Below are positions 37,887-46,314 of a DNA stretch of 49,296 nucleotides, piece by piece. The translations under genes and the position numbers were made by a program. Below the pieces are notes generated by a model. It saw only the letters and a list, made by a program, of their open reading frames with translations. It ran no database searches and was not told the DNA's origin. How positions within the stretch are numbered: the first letter of the stretch is position 1; the number at the start of each line of letters is the position of its first letter. Source of the stretch: Rhodovulum sp. (lineage in GTDB: Bacteria > Pseudomonadota > Alphaproteobacteria > Rhodobacterales > Rhodobacteraceae); the NCBI GenBank assembly GCA_020637615.1, contig JACKKC010000022.1, positions 1 to 49,296 on the forward strand. Reading direction: 5' to 3'.

Positions 37887-38555
37887 TCAGAGATTGCGGC
37901 GCCCGCGCTGGATCGCCCGGTTCATGTCCGCGGCGATCTGGCTCTGCGACTTGCGGAACCCCTCCACGTCCGGCGTCGAGATGTTCATGGTGACATGCAC
38001 CGCGCCGCCGCCGCCGGCGTCCGAGCGGATGCCGAGCTTGCCGTCCGAGCCGCGCGCCAGCGGCAGGATCGCCTCCGGTCCCGCCTCGCCCATCAGCCCG
38101 ACCCCGCCGCGCATGGGAAAATGCGTCGGCCCGTCCACCACGCCGCCGCGCGCGAAGGCCGCGACCCGCCCGCCGGAGAAGGCCGCGCCTTGGGCGAAGG
38201 GCAAGAGGCCGCCCAGCACCGATTGCAGCCCGCCGCCGACGGCCGAGCTCACGGCGCCCTGCACCGGGGCCAGCGCCTGGTTGAGCACGGTGCCGGAGAT
38301 GCCCTTGCCGATGGTGGCGAGCGCGTCCGACAGCCGCTTGCCGTCGAAGATCACCCCGTCGAAGGCGCGTCGCAGCGATCCCGAGACCGAGCGCGACATG
38401 CCCGACGCCTCGCGCCCGGCATCCTTCATGCTGCCCTGGACGCCCTCGAGCTCGCTGCGGAACGTCGAGGTGACGCCTTCGAGCCCGGCCATCGTGCCTT
38501 CCAGCTCCACGAACTGCGCCTCGAGCCGGCTCAGATCGGCTTCATAATCTGCCAT
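37887..38555 (-). CDS. GTA ORFG11: short tail tape measure protein
   Basis: 222 residues. It has an N-terminal coiled-coil-like stretch (LSRLEAQFVELEGTMAGLEG), a central hydrophobic region GLQSVLGGLLPFAQG and the family signature ARGGVVDGPTHFPMRGGVGLMGEAGPE split over residues 130-160. The short length fits the small GTA tail. ATG 38555 (MADYEAD) lies two codons inside the longest ORF. Confidence 0.92.
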   Translation of the reverse strand: MADYEADLSRLEAQFVELEGTMAGLEGVTSTFRSELEGVQGSMKDAGREASGMSRSVSGSLRRAFDGVIFDGKRLSDALATIGKGISGTVLNQALAPVQGAVSSAVGGGLQSVLGGLLPFAQGAAFSGGRVAAFARGGVVDGPTHFPMRGGVGLMGEAGPEAILPLARGSDGKLGIRSDAGGGGAVHVTMNISTPDVEGFRKSQSQIAADMNRAIQRGRRNL

Positions 38556-38557
38556 GA

Positions 38558-38767
38558 TCACTCCAATTCCGCGGGCCGGACCGCCGGCACGTCGGGAAAG
38601 CGCGCCGAAAGCTCGGCGAGCCCGGCGCGCGACAGGGCCGCCCGGCCTTCGCCGAGACCCGCCATGAGCATGAATTCCGCCGGGGTGAGGCTCCAGAACA
38701 CCTCGGGCGGCAGCCGCAGCCGGCCGAGGCCGACCTGCATCAGCCGCGGCCAGGCGATCCTGGTCAT
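38558..38767 (-). CDS. GTA ORFG10.1: tail assembly chaperone-like protein
   Basis: 69 residues: IAWPRLMQVGLGRLRLPPEVFWSLTPAEF is characteristic of the small rcc01693-type protein between ORFG10 and ORFG11. By position and size it resembles the second product of phage tail assembly chaperone pairs. Its ATG overlaps the ORFG10 stop (ATGA). Confidence 0.9.
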   Translation of the reverse strand: MTRIAWPRLMQVGLGRLRLPPEVFWSLTPAEFMLMAGLGEGRAALSRAGLAELSARFPDVPAVRPAELE

Positions 38768-39093
38768 TCCGCCTCGTCCGGGTCCGGCAGGGTGAAGGTC
38801 ACCTTCAGGAGCTTCGCCGCCGCCTGCGCCGCGGCCAGCGGCCCGCCGTCGATCCGGCAGGCCACCAGCTCCGCCTCGCCGATCCGCCAGCCGCCGCCGC
38901 TCAGGCCAGCGGCGAGCAGGCTGACGAGGTCGGCGACCCGGAAGCCGCCGGTCTCGAACCGCGCGATCATCTCCAGAAGCGATTCGCTTTCCAGACGCGC
39001 CTCGAGCTCCGCCAGCGCCCCGAGCGTCAGCCGCATCACCCGCGGCGTGCCGTCCACCGAGAGCACCACCTCCCCGCGATAGGGATTGCCCAT
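38764..39093 (-). CDS. GTA ORFG10: gene transfer agent family protein (tail chaperone type)
   Basis: 109 residues starting MGNPYRGEVVLSVDGTPRV, then MRLTLGALAELEARL, FRVADLVSLLAAGL and a C-terminal helix AAAQAAAKLLKVTF. This matches the GTA_gp10 family, related to phage tail assembly chaperones. ATG 39093 overlaps the major tail protein stop; the stop overlaps the start of ORFG10.1. Confidence 0.93.
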   Translation of the reverse strand: MGNPYRGEVVLSVDGTPRVMRLTLGALAELEARLESESLLEMIARFETGGFRVADLVSLLAAGLSGGGWRIGEAELVACRIDGGPLAAAQAAAKLLKVTFTLPDPDEAE

Positions 39094-39506
39094 CAGATCG
39101 CCTGGAAGCTCAGCGCCCCGGCCGAGGCCAGCGACAGCTCGTAGACCGCCTCGCCGTCGTGGCTCCCGGAATATTCGATCGAGGTGATCAGGAACGAGCC
39201 CTCCACGATGCCGAAATCCGGCACGATCACCTGGAAGACCGGCGCCTCGCCGGCGAAGAAGATCGCCCGCGCGCGCTCGTCCGTGGCGTCGTCGCGAAAG
39301 ACGCCCGAGCCGCTGATCGCCGCACTGCGCACGCCCGCGCCGGCGAGCAGCTCGCGCCACTGCCCGGCGCTGCCGAGATTGGTCACGTCGACCGTCTGGG
39401 CGTTGAAGGTGATCCGCGTCGCGCGCAGTCCCGCGACGGTCTCGAACGACCCGCTGCCGGTCATGTCCATCTTGATCAGCAGGTCCTTGCCTTTTTGGGC
39501 CGCCAT
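39093..39506 (-). CDS. GTA ORFG9: major tail tube protein (TP901-1 family)
   Basis: 137 residues: MAAQKGKDLLIKMDMTGSG, ARTTRITFN-like core (LRATRITFNAQTVDVTN) and GSFLITSIEYSGSHDGEAVYE are typical of the TP901-1-like major tail protein. It polymerises as the tail tube. A gap of 27 bases separates it from ORFG8. Confidence 0.94.
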   Translation of the reverse strand: MAAQKGKDLLIKMDMTGSGSFETVAGLRATRITFNAQTVDVTNLGSAGQWRELLAGAGVRSAAISGSGVFRDDATDERARAIFFAGEAPVFQVIVPDFGIVEGSFLITSIEYSGSHDGEAVYELSLASAGALSFQAI

Positions 39507-39533
39507 GTCGTCATCCTCTCAGCGATGAATTTG

Positions 39534-39953
39534 CTATTCCTGATCCACGACGGCTCTGAACCGCATGGAAATGCGTCGTTTCTCCGGCGCCGGCCCGCGT
39601 TCGGCCTTGGCGCGGAGGAAGCGCAGCGCAACGAGCCGCCCCGCCTCGAGATCGAGCGGCGCATCCACGAGCGCGACGCAGACCGCCGCGGCGATGCGCT
39701 TGACGGTATCGAAACCGTCGCGGCCCGAATGCGCCGTCACCTCGAAATCATGCAGCGCGCCGGTACTGGTCTTGGTGTCGTTCGCCCGGACCGTCTCCTC
39801 GCCGAGGGTGACGTAATCGGGCGGCATTGCATCGGCGGGCGGCGGCAGCGGCGCGTCGTAGATCGCACCGCCGACCAGCGCCGCGAGATCCGGGTCGGCC
39901 GCGAGCCGCCGGTAGACCGCGGCCTGGAGCGCGAAGGAGAAGGCGTAGCTCAT
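39534..39953 (-). CDS. GTA ORFG8: DUF3168 tail terminator-like protein
   Basis: 139 residues: ALQAAVYRRLAADPDLAAL, GAIYDAPLPPPADAMPPDYVTLG and HDFEVTAHSGRDGFDTVKRIA are the usual DUF3168 blocks. The family caps the tail tube at the head side. The start overlaps the ORFG7 stop by four bases. Confidence 0.93.
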   Translation of the reverse strand: MSYAFSFALQAAVYRRLAADPDLAALVGGAIYDAPLPPPADAMPPDYVTLGEETVRANDTKTSTGALHDFEVTAHSGRDGFDTVKRIAAAVCVALVDAPLDLEAGRLVALRFLRAKAERGPAPEKRRISMRFRAVVDQE

Positions 39954-40291
39954 GCCGCGATCCCCTCCTCGGCCTCGATCTCGAGATAGCGGCCGGCGGG
40001 ATCGAATTCCGCGACGGTCAGGATGTCGAAGACCCGCGCGCCCTCGCGCAGCCGCTGGTCCGGCCGCGGCCGCGACGCCGCGCCGAAGGGCGCCCCGCGC
40101 ACGAGGATGCGGTAGCGCACCCGCGGCCGCGCCACGGCGCCGAGGAAATCCTCGCGCCCCGACCGCGTCCGCACATCGGCCCAGAGCTCACCCAGCGGCC
40201 GCCAGGCGACCACCTGGCCGCCCGAGCCGTCCGGCTGGGTCTCGCGCTCCTCCAGCACCAGCTTGCGCACCAGATTGACGAGCCCGGTCAC
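39950..40291 (-). CDS. GTA ORFG7: phage head closure protein
   Basis: 113 residues: LVLEERETQPDGSGGQVVAWRP at the start, then LWADVRTRSGREDF and VFDILTVAEFDPAGRYLEI, as in head-tail adaptor/closure proteins of the SPP1 gp16 type. It overlaps both neighbours by four bases. Confidence 0.93.
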   Translation of the reverse strand: MTGLVNLVRKLVLEERETQPDGSGGQVVAWRPLGELWADVRTRSGREDFLGAVARPRVRYRILVRGAPFGAASRPRPDQRLREGARVFDILTVAEFDPAGRYLEIEAEEGIAA

Positions 40292-40887
40292 GCGAAGCCT
40301 CCCCCGATGCGGGTGGCGCGATAGGCCTCGATCAGCACCAGCACGCCGAAGGGCATCGCGCCCGCGGCGGGGCCACCCTCGGCGCGGTTCTCGTAGAAAT
40401 GCGCCGCCAGCATCAGCACCGCCTGGCGCAGGTCGTGGGGCACGTCCTCCCAGGCGGGCCCGAAGCCGGCGGTGAAGCGGATCTCGGCCTGGCCGCCGCG
40501 CGGGATGCGCGGCAGGCTGCGGCCGAACTTGCCCACGAGCCGCGGGCGCTGCGCGTCGCGCAGCACCGACCAGGTCCCGGCCTCGGCCTCGGCCTCGCTG
40601 CCGTCCGCCTCCTGGAAGGTGATGCTCTCGACCGAGATCACCGGGCCGACCGGCAGGCCCTGGCAGGCGTCCTCCCGCCAGCGCGTCACGGTCCAGGAGA
40701 ACGGCCGCGCCAGCAGCACGCGCCCCAGCCGCGCCTCGATCGCCGCCATGGCCGAGCGCAGGTAGAGCTCGAGCAGCTGGTCCTGCGAGCCGTCGTCGGC
40801 GAAGCCGCTTCCCAGCCGCAGATGCTCGGCGAAGGCGCGAACGGGAACGGCCGCCGCGGGCGGCGCGCTCAATTCGGTCAAGATCAT
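40288..40887 (-). CDS. GTA ORFG6: head-tail connector protein
   Basis: 199 residues in the gp6/gp15-like connector family: FAEHLRLGSGFADDGSQD, YLRSAMAAIEARLGRVLL and DVPHDLRQAVLMLAAHFYENR. ATG 40887 is preceded by GAGGAG. It binds the portal and carries the closure ring. It follows the extra small gene by ten bases. Confidence 0.93.
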   Translation of the reverse strand: MILTELSAPPAAAVPVRAFAEHLRLGSGFADDGSQDQLLELYLRSAMAAIEARLGRVLLARPFSWTVTRWREDACQGLPVGPVISVESITFQEADGSEAEAEAGTWSVLRDAQRPRLVGKFGRSLPRIPRGGQAEIRFTAGFGPAWEDVPHDLRQAVLMLAAHFYENRAEGGPAAGAMPFGVLVLIEAYRATRIGGGFA

Positions 40888-40897
40888 CGAGGACTCC

Positions 40898-41206
40898 TCA
40901 GCCCGGTGGCGTATCGGGGGCGATGCGCACCACGATCGTGCGGCAGAGCGCACGGCCGCCGGTGGTGCGGATCCGGTTTGTCAGCATGTAGACGCCGCCG
41001 GCCCGGCCGCCCTCCAGGGTCAGCCGGGTCCGGTCGTCGTCGTGGTCGGTCGTCGTCACCGCGAGGCTCATGTCGCCGCCGCGGGCGGGGTGCACGTCGC
41101 ATCCCTCGGGGGACGCGACGCGCTCGTCCGGGCGCAGGTAGCCCCTGCGCCAGTCGAGGGCGACCCGCAGCGGGTCGCCGGCGCGCTTGAGAACGTATCC
41201 GGTCAT
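40898..41206 (-). CDS. Extra small structural gene between capsid and connector
   Basis: 102 residues from ATG 41206. GGVYMLTNRIRTTGGRAL followed by CRTIVVRIA resembles the end of a beta-sandwich domain seen in small phage structural proteins near the neck (pattern GxxYxVTNRIxTxxGRxxxRSFxLxV); VLKRAGDPLRVALDW matches its start. The gene has no equivalent in the R. capsulatus gene order as I know it, where ORFG6 directly follows ORFG5. Spacing of ten bases to ORFG6 suggests that it is translated with the connector. The ribosome site is weak. A neck/adaptor or decoration role is inference from position. Confidence 0.72.
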   Translation of the reverse strand: MTGYVLKRAGDPLRVALDWRRGYLRPDERVASPEGCDVHPARGGDMSLAVTTTDHDDDRTRLTLEGGRAGGVYMLTNRIRTTGGRALCRTIVVRIAPDTPPG

Positions 41207-41234
41207 GGTCGTCTTGAAAAAGGCAGGCAGGAAA

Positions 41235-41322
41235 CACACCCCCGTACCGCCCGAGCGGAGGGAGGAGCAGCGACTGGAAGATACGAGGGTGTGCCGGTCC
41301 GCCCCGTCAGACGGGACGGACC
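41235..41322 (-). other. Structured intercistronic RNA after the capsid gene
   Basis: A hairpin at 41296-41322 has twelve-base arms (one G-U pair) around a three-base loop. A second inverted repeat with one mismatch, 41235-41246 and 41282-41293, lies just downstream in the transcript. Together they fill most of the gap between the capsid stop (41359) and the extra gene (41206). No T tract is present. It could lower readthrough or protect the capsid mRNA end. Confidence 0.5.
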
Positions 41323-41358
41323 TGTTTGCGCCGGCGTCGGGCGGGGTCTCCCCTTTCC

Positions 41359-42558
41359 TCAGCTCGCCGCAAATTTCAGGAGCTTGATCGCCGCGAAGTC
41401 GCTCACGTCGCCGCCGATGCGCTTGGTGGCATAGAAGAGCACATGCGGCTTGGCCGAGAAGGGATCGCGCAGGATGCGCAGGTCCGGGCGCTCGGCGACG
41501 GTGTAGCCGGCACGGAAATCGCCGAAGGCGATGGCATAGGCATCCGCCGCGATGTCGGGCATGTCCTCGGCGATCAGCACCGGATAGCCCATCAGCCTTG
41601 CCGGCTCGCCGGCGGCGAGACCGTCCGACCACAGGAACCGGCCGTCCGCGTCCTTCATCTTGCGCACCGCGCCGGCGGTCTTGGAGTTCATCACGAAGGT
41701 CGCGTTGGCGCGGTAGCGCGCACCGAGCGAATAGACGAGATCGACCACCGCGTCGGCCGGGTCGCTGGCGTTGAAGTCGCCGTCCGCCCCGGTCGGCACG
41801 TAGCCGAGCGAGCCCCAGGCGAAGAGCTCGTTGTCGACCTTGGGATAGCTCAGGAAGCCGGTCGGCTTGTCGAAGCCGTCGCCGGAGATGAAGGCGCTCG
41901 CCTCCGCCCGGCTGAACTTGTCGGCGATGCGCTGCGCCAGCCAGCCTTCCACGTCGAAGGCGCTGTCGTCGAGCAGCCGCTGGCTCGCCTTCGGCAGGGC
42001 CGAGAGCTCGTGCAGCGGGATCGAGATGCGGTCGACCTGCGGCGTGCCGGTCTCGGTGCGCTCGGCGGTCTCGTTGGCCCAGCCGGCGCCGATGTCGGAA
42101 TGATCGACCAGCACGTCGAAGGCCGAGGCCTCGACGCTCACAACGTTGGCGATCGTTCGGATGGAGGCCGAGGAGCGGAGCACGCCGACGATCTCCGCGG
42201 CGGTCTGCGGATCCACGAGATAGCCACCGTCGCCGGCGACGGCGGTCGAGAGCGCCTTCTCCTCGACGCGCAGGCCGCGCAGGCCGTCGTCGTCACCCGA
42301 GCGCAGATAGGCCGCGAAGGCCTTCTTGTGCGGCGTTTCGGTCTCGGCGCCACGCGCGAGCGGGGGGCGGGACATGGCGATGGATTTGCGGTCGAGCATG
42401 GCCAGCTGGGTTTCCTGTTCCTTGAGCTTCGATTTGATTTCAGACTGAAAATTGTTGAATTCGTTCAGAAACCCGGACAAGGCGGTCTTGACCTCCAGAT
42501 GCGGGTTCTGACCCGACGCGGCGGCTTCCGCCCGGGACTTCTGTTCAGGTTTCTGCAT
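41359..42558 (-). CDS. GTA ORFG5: HK97-fold major capsid protein
   Basis: 399 residues: an N-terminal scaffold-like helical region (residues 1-90, FLNEFNNFQSEIKSKLKEQ) followed by the HK97 capsid fold (STAVAGDGGYLVDPQTAAEIV, ALPKASQRLLDDSAFDVEGWL, ATFVMNSKTAGAVRKMKDADGR in part, AIAFGDFRAGYTVAERPDL). The prohead protease gene upstream would remove the N-terminal region. ATG 42558 has GAGGA eight bases ahead. Confidence 0.95.
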   Translation of the reverse strand: MQKPEQKSRAEAAASGQNPHLEVKTALSGFLNEFNNFQSEIKSKLKEQETQLAMLDRKSIAMSRPPLARGAETETPHKKAFAAYLRSGDDDGLRGLRVEEKALSTAVAGDGGYLVDPQTAAEIVGVLRSSASIRTIANVVSVEASAFDVLVDHSDIGAGWANETAERTETGTPQVDRISIPLHELSALPKASQRLLDDSAFDVEGWLAQRIADKFSRAEASAFISGDGFDKPTGFLSYPKVDNELFAWGSLGYVPTGADGDFNASDPADAVVDLVYSLGARYRANATFVMNSKTAGAVRKMKDADGRFLWSDGLAAGEPARLMGYPVLIAEDMPDIAADAYAIAFGDFRAGYTVAERPDLRILRDPFSAKPHVLFYATKRIGGDVSDFAAIKLLKFAAS

Positions 42559-42599
42559 CAGTGAATTCCTCGGTGACTGATGATTCTGGCGGCGTGAGG

Positions 42600-43160
42600 T
42601 CACGCCAGGAGTTCCCTGGCTTCGCGGAAAGCGTCCGTCAGGGTCCGCGCCAGGTCCGCCTCCTCCTCGGAGATCTCGGCCTGCACCCGCGCGTCGGAGA
42701 GCATCGGGAAGGTCACGAGCGAGACCTCCCAGAGCTCGATTTCGTGCAGCAGGCGCTTGCCGCCCGCCGCCTTCTCGCTGCGCACCGTCCGGTAGCCGAT
42801 CGACAGCCCGTCGATCGCCCCGGCCTTCAGCAGCGCCAGCGCCTCGCGCCCGGCCTGCACTTCCGGCAGGAGGCGCCCGCGCACGAAGAGGCCGCGCTTG
42901 TCCTCGCGCACCTCGTCCCAGACCCCGATGGGGCGCGAGGGATCGTGCTGCCAGAGCATCTTCACGCCGCGCCCGGCCTTGGCGAGGGAGGCGAGCGAGG
43001 CGCCGTAGGCGCCCGGCTGGACCACGTCGCCGCCATGATCGGCCGCCCCGAAGATCGAGGCATAGCCCGCGATCTCGGTCTCGTCCTTGAGCGCGAGCTC
43101 GCCGTCGAAGCCGCGGAATTTCGTTTCCAGCGGGCTGAACCCGCTTGTCTGATGGATCAT
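42600..43160 (-). CDS. GTA ORFG4: HK97 family prohead protease
   Basis: 186 residues: GELALKDETEIAGYASIFG, MLWQHDPSRPIGVWDEVRED (H is a likely catalytic residue), LKAGAIDGLSIGYRT containing the conserved serine, and LHEIELWEVSLVTFPM. It matures the capsid protein encoded next. Forty-one bases separate it from the capsid start. Confidence 0.94.
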   Translation of the reverse strand: MIHQTSGFSPLETKFRGFDGELALKDETEIAGYASIFGAADHGGDVVQPGAYGASLASLAKAGRGVKMLWQHDPSRPIGVWDEVREDKRGLFVRGRLLPEVQAGREALALLKAGAIDGLSIGYRTVRSEKAAGGKRLLHEIELWEVSLVTFPMLSDARVQAEISEEEADLARTLTDAFREARELLA

Positions 43161-43171
43161 TGCACCTTCCC

Positions 43172-43417
43172 TCAGGAGACCGAGATTGAGATGAGGCCGT
43201 AGGCGATGTCGGCCATGATCAGCGAGGCCGCGCCGTAGACCGCGAGCCAGATGCGCCGCTCCAGCCGGTCGAGCGTGACCTCGATGTGGTTGAGCCGCCG
43301 TTCGAGCTGGGACCAGCGCTCCTGGGTGATGCGTTCGTGCACATCCATCCTCGCATGGGCGACGTCGAAGGGCTCGTAGAGGAAGCGCGAGCCGCCGCCG
43401 CGGGCGCTGCCCGACAT
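43172..43417 (-). CDS. GTA ORFG3.5: head formation protein (rcc01685 family)
   Basis: 81 residues: RFLYEPFDVAHARMDVHERIT, then a coiled-coil-like WSQLERRLNHIEVTLDRLERR and a C-terminal transmembrane helix IWLAVYGAASLIMADIAYGLI. Its place between portal and protease matches the GTA head formation protein. The start overlaps the portal stop. Confidence 0.9.
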   Translation of the reverse strand: MSGSARGGGSRFLYEPFDVAHARMDVHERITQERWSQLERRLNHIEVTLDRLERRIWLAVYGAASLIMADIAYGLISISVS

Positions 43418-44592
43418 CAGCTTTCCTGCGACCCCGGCAGGCCGAGAAGCTGGCGCTTCTCCGCGTCGCTCAGGAACGTCGCCTTGGTGATGCGCCGCCA
43501 GAGCGCCTCGCGCTCCTCGGCCAGCGCCGGCACGTTGTCCTCGTCGACCTTGATCGCGAAGGAGGTGCCGTAGTAGGCGGGCAGCCAGCCCGAGATCGCC
43601 GCCAGCGTCTTGGCGACCAAGGGCAGGACCGTCAGCCGGTAGAAGGCGCGATGCGCCTCGGCGTAATTGGCATAGGTGTTGTCGCCCGGCAGGCCGAGCA
43701 GCATCGGCGGCACGCCGAAGGCCAGCGCCACGTCCCGCGCCGCCGCCTCCTTGGTGCGGTGGAATTCCATGTCCGAGGGCGAGAAGCCCATCGGCTTCCA
43801 GTCGAGCCCGCCCTCGAGCAGCATCGGCCGCCCGGCGTTGCGCGCGCCCTGGTGATAGGTCTCGAGCTCCTCGACCAGCCGCGAATACTGGTCCGAAGCC
43901 AGCGACCCCTGCCCGTCCGCGCCCTTGTAGACGATGGCGCCCGAGGGCCGGGCGGCGTTGTCGAGGAGCGCCTTCGACCAGGTGCTGGCGGAATTGTGCA
44001 CGTCGATCGCGCTCGCCGCCGCCTGCAGCGGCGAGAGCCCGTAATGGTCGTCCTGCGGGTGGAAGCTCTTGACGTGCAGCACCGGCACCCGGTCCTGGCG
44101 CATGTCGAAGACATGCTTCTGCGCGCCCACGACATATTCATAGGCCACCGGCCAGCCGTCCGCGCCGGGCACCGTCTTCATCCGGTCCGAGCGCAGTACG
44201 TAGAGCTCGCGCGGCCCCCCCGAGGCCGTCTCGCCCGCCGCCTCCAGATAGCCGTCGCCGGTCAGGAGCAGATGGCCATAGAAGGTCTCCATCAGCGCCG
44301 CCCCGCTCTGGCCGGCATTGGGGGCGGCGAGCAGGTCGAGCAGCGGATGCGCATCGAACCGCCGGTCGGCGTCCTGCACCACCACCGGCACCGCCGCGGC
44401 GGCCTCGGCGATGACCTTGACGCAGCGGAAGGCGACCGGATTGCGCAGAAAGCCGACCTGGGTCAGCGTCGCGGTGTCGCGGGAGGACCAGGCGACCCGC
44501 CCGTTGCCGTGGAACGCCACCACCGGCGCCGCCGCCGAGGCCTTCGCTTCGGGAACGGAGCCCTTCGACATGCGGAAATACTGCAAGACCAT
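43417..44592 (-). CDS. GTA ORFG3: phage portal protein
   Basis: 391 residues: VGFLRNPVAFRCVKVIAEAAA, LYVLRSDRMKTVPG, VLHVKSFHPQDDHYGLSPLQAA and LPGDNTYANYAEAHRAFYRLTVLPL are conserved in HK97-type portal proteins. It forms the ring through which DNA is packed. Sixty bases lie between the terminase stop and this start. Confidence 0.95.
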   Translation of the reverse strand: MVLQYFRMSKGSVPEAKASAAAPVVAFHGNGRVAWSSRDTATLTQVGFLRNPVAFRCVKVIAEAAAAVPVVVQDADRRFDAHPLLDLLAAPNAGQSGAALMETFYGHLLLTGDGYLEAAGETASGGPRELYVLRSDRMKTVPGADGWPVAYEYVVGAQKHVFDMRQDRVPVLHVKSFHPQDDHYGLSPLQAAASAIDVHNSASTWSKALLDNAARPSGAIVYKGADGQGSLASDQYSRLVEELETYHQGARNAGRPMLLEGGLDWKPMGFSPSDMEFHRTKEAAARDVALAFGVPPMLLGLPGDNTYANYAEAHRAFYRLTVLPLVAKTLAAISGWLPAYYGTSFAIKVDEDNVPALAEEREALWRRITKATFLSDAEKRQLLGLPGSQES

Positions 44593-44652
44593 GAAAAGCT
44601 TGCTCCTGAATTGCGAGTTTCGGCGAATGGCCCCGCTGGACCGTCGGTCGGT

Positions 44653-45990
44653 TCAGAGCCGGCGGATGCGCGGCTCGAGATAGCTCGCGGCCGGATCGAT
44701 CATCAGATCGGTCATCGCCCAGACCAGCGCATCCACGCGGTCGGGGCTGCCGCTTCCGGCGAAGCCGCTGGTGGTCATGGCGGCCATCTCGGCCTCCAGC
44801 TCGCGGAAGGGCTCGCGATGCGACACCCGTCCCTGCTCGTAGAGGGCGGCGACCGGCTCGGCGCGCGCGACCTTGCCCCGGCTCGCCCGCACCGCCCGGA
44901 AGGGCACCAGCGGATCGACCTGGCGGATCAGCGCGGCGACCAGCTCGCCCCCCTGGTTGACCTCCGCGACCAGCCGGTCGGCGCGATGGGCATGGAAGAG
45001 CGCCACCGCCCGCTCGGCCCAGGCGCGCGGCGAGACGCCGGCGATCGAGCCGTCGGCGATCACCTGCGCGGCCCAGTCCTGCGGCGGGCCCTTGGCCTCC
45101 ACCCCGGCGACGACGATGCCGCAGGCATCCGCCGAGGCGCCGCTGGTCACCGGCGGATCGACCGCCACCACCACCCGGTCGAGCTCGAAGGCCCGCGGCG
45201 CGCGCGCCGCCTCCAGCATGTCCCAGGTCCAGAGCGCGCCCTCGACGTCGAGCATCAGCTCGCCGTCGAGCTCCTGCCGCCCCAGCCGCGTGCCGCCGTA
45301 GCGCTTCGTCACCGCCTGCAGGAAGCTCCGCGCCAGATGCATGCGGTTGGCTTCCGTCGGCGCCCGCGTCACCGCGGTGCCGGGCTCCTCCAGCAGCCGC
45401 CGCAACAGCGGCGTGTTGCGCGGCGTCGTGGTGACCACCTGCCGCGGATTGTCCCCGAGCCGGAGCCCGAACTGCAGCATGTCCCAGGCCGCCTCGGCCT
45501 TGCGCCATTTCGCCAGCTCGTCGCACCAGGCGGCGTCGAATTGCGGGCCGCGCAGCGATTCCGGATCGCTGGCGGAGAAAATCTGCGCGATCGCGCCGTT
45601 CGGCCAGACCAGCGCCTTGCGCCCGGCCTGCCAGACCGGACGGCGGTCCGGCGGCGAGCAGCGCAGGATGCCGCTCTCGCCGAAGATCATCACCTCGCGC
45701 GCCTGGTCGAGCGTCTCGCCGACCAGGGCGACCCGGGAACAGCGCCCCGGGTCGCCCGGCTTGCCCCCTTCGACCTGCGCGCGGATCCATTCGGACCCGG
45801 CGCGGGTCTTGCCTGCCCCCCGGCCGCCCAGGATCATCCAGGTCGTCCAGTCTCCCTCGGGAGGCAGCTGATGTCCCGGCAGCGCCCAATGCTCGAAGAG
45901 CCAGGGCAGGGACAGGAGGGCGTTCGGACTCAACGCGTCGAGAAACGCGCCGAGCTCACGCTCCGGCAACCCAACTAGCAAGTCGCGCAA
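44653..45990 (-). CDS. GTA ORFG2: terminase large subunit
   Basis: Packaging ATPase and nuclease. Walker A is ILGGRGAGKTRAG; QFDAAWCDELAKW carries the Walker B-type acidic pair; the C-terminal RNase H-like nuclease has VVVAVDPPVTSGASAD. The frame stays open to an ATG at 46065, but that would overlap ORFG1 by 110 bases. In-frame TTG codons at 45990, 45981 and 45969 give an N-terminus closer to relatives (LPERELGAFLDALSPNALL). I list 45990; the choice among these is uncertain. Confidence 0.92.
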   Translation of the reverse strand: MRDLLVGLPERELGAFLDALSPNALLSLPWLFEHWALPGHQLPPEGDWTTWMILGGRGAGKTRAGSEWIRAQVEGGKPGDPGRCSRVALVGETLDQAREVMIFGESGILRCSPPDRRPVWQAGRKALVWPNGAIAQIFSASDPESLRGPQFDAAWCDELAKWRKAEAAWDMLQFGLRLGDNPRQVVTTTPRNTPLLRRLLEEPGTAVTRAPTEANRMHLARSFLQAVTKRYGGTRLGRQELDGELMLDVEGALWTWDMLEAARAPRAFELDRVVVAVDPPVTSGASADACGIVVAGVEAKGPPQDWAAQVIADGSIAGVSPRAWAERAVALFHAHRADRLVAEVNQGGELVAALIRQVDPLVPFRAVRASRGKVARAEPVAALYEQGRVSHREPFRELEAEMAAMTTSGFAGSGSPDRVDALVWAMTDLMIDPAASYLEPRIRRL

Positions 45991-46273
45991 GGATCTCTGC
46001 GCGCGCCGCGTCGAGATCGAGGGCTTCCCCGATCCCGTCGTGCGTGGTTGTGCTTCGTTTGCCAATGCGTGCCTCGATGTCGAGAACGGTCTGCAGCGCC
46101 CGATGGTGCGCCTGAAGCGCCCCCACCAGTTCCTTGCAATCGTCGTCTGCGACGCGCTGCTGCTTGAGTTGCGTGATCCGCTCTATCAGAGCCCCGGACA
46201 GGTCACGGTACAAGTCGATCGAATGCCGCAGCCGCTCTTCGTCCGCGTTCCGATCTGTTGCTGAAATTGTCAT
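45956..46273 (-). CDS. GTA ORFG1: terminase small subunit
   Basis: 105 residues, mainly helical: RLRHSIDLYRDLSGALIERIT, ALQAHHRALQTVLDIEARIGK and AARAEILARLASWVAGA. First gene of the cluster and co-translated with the large terminase. In R. capsulatus the equivalent protein acts as the GTA small terminase. GTA DNA is packed without strong sequence preference, so DNA binding is expected to be weak. Confidence 0.88.
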   Translation of the reverse strand: MTISATDRNADEERLRHSIDLYRDLSGALIERITQLKQQRVADDDCKELVGALQAHHRALQTVLDIEARIGKRSTTTHDGIGEALDLDAARAEILARLASWVAGA

Positions 46274-46314
46274 GTGATGAATGCCCTGGCTGCTCCGCCC
46301 GGGCTGAAACGAAA

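Noticed and set aside
43651..45978. 775-residue plus-strand ORF opposite portal and terminase
   Set aside because: Spans two real minus-strand genes and is Arg/His-rich with no recognisable domain.
31280..46273. Intact prophage
   Set aside because: No integrase, repressor, replication, lysis or attachment sites are seen; gene order and sizes match a GTA structural cluster.
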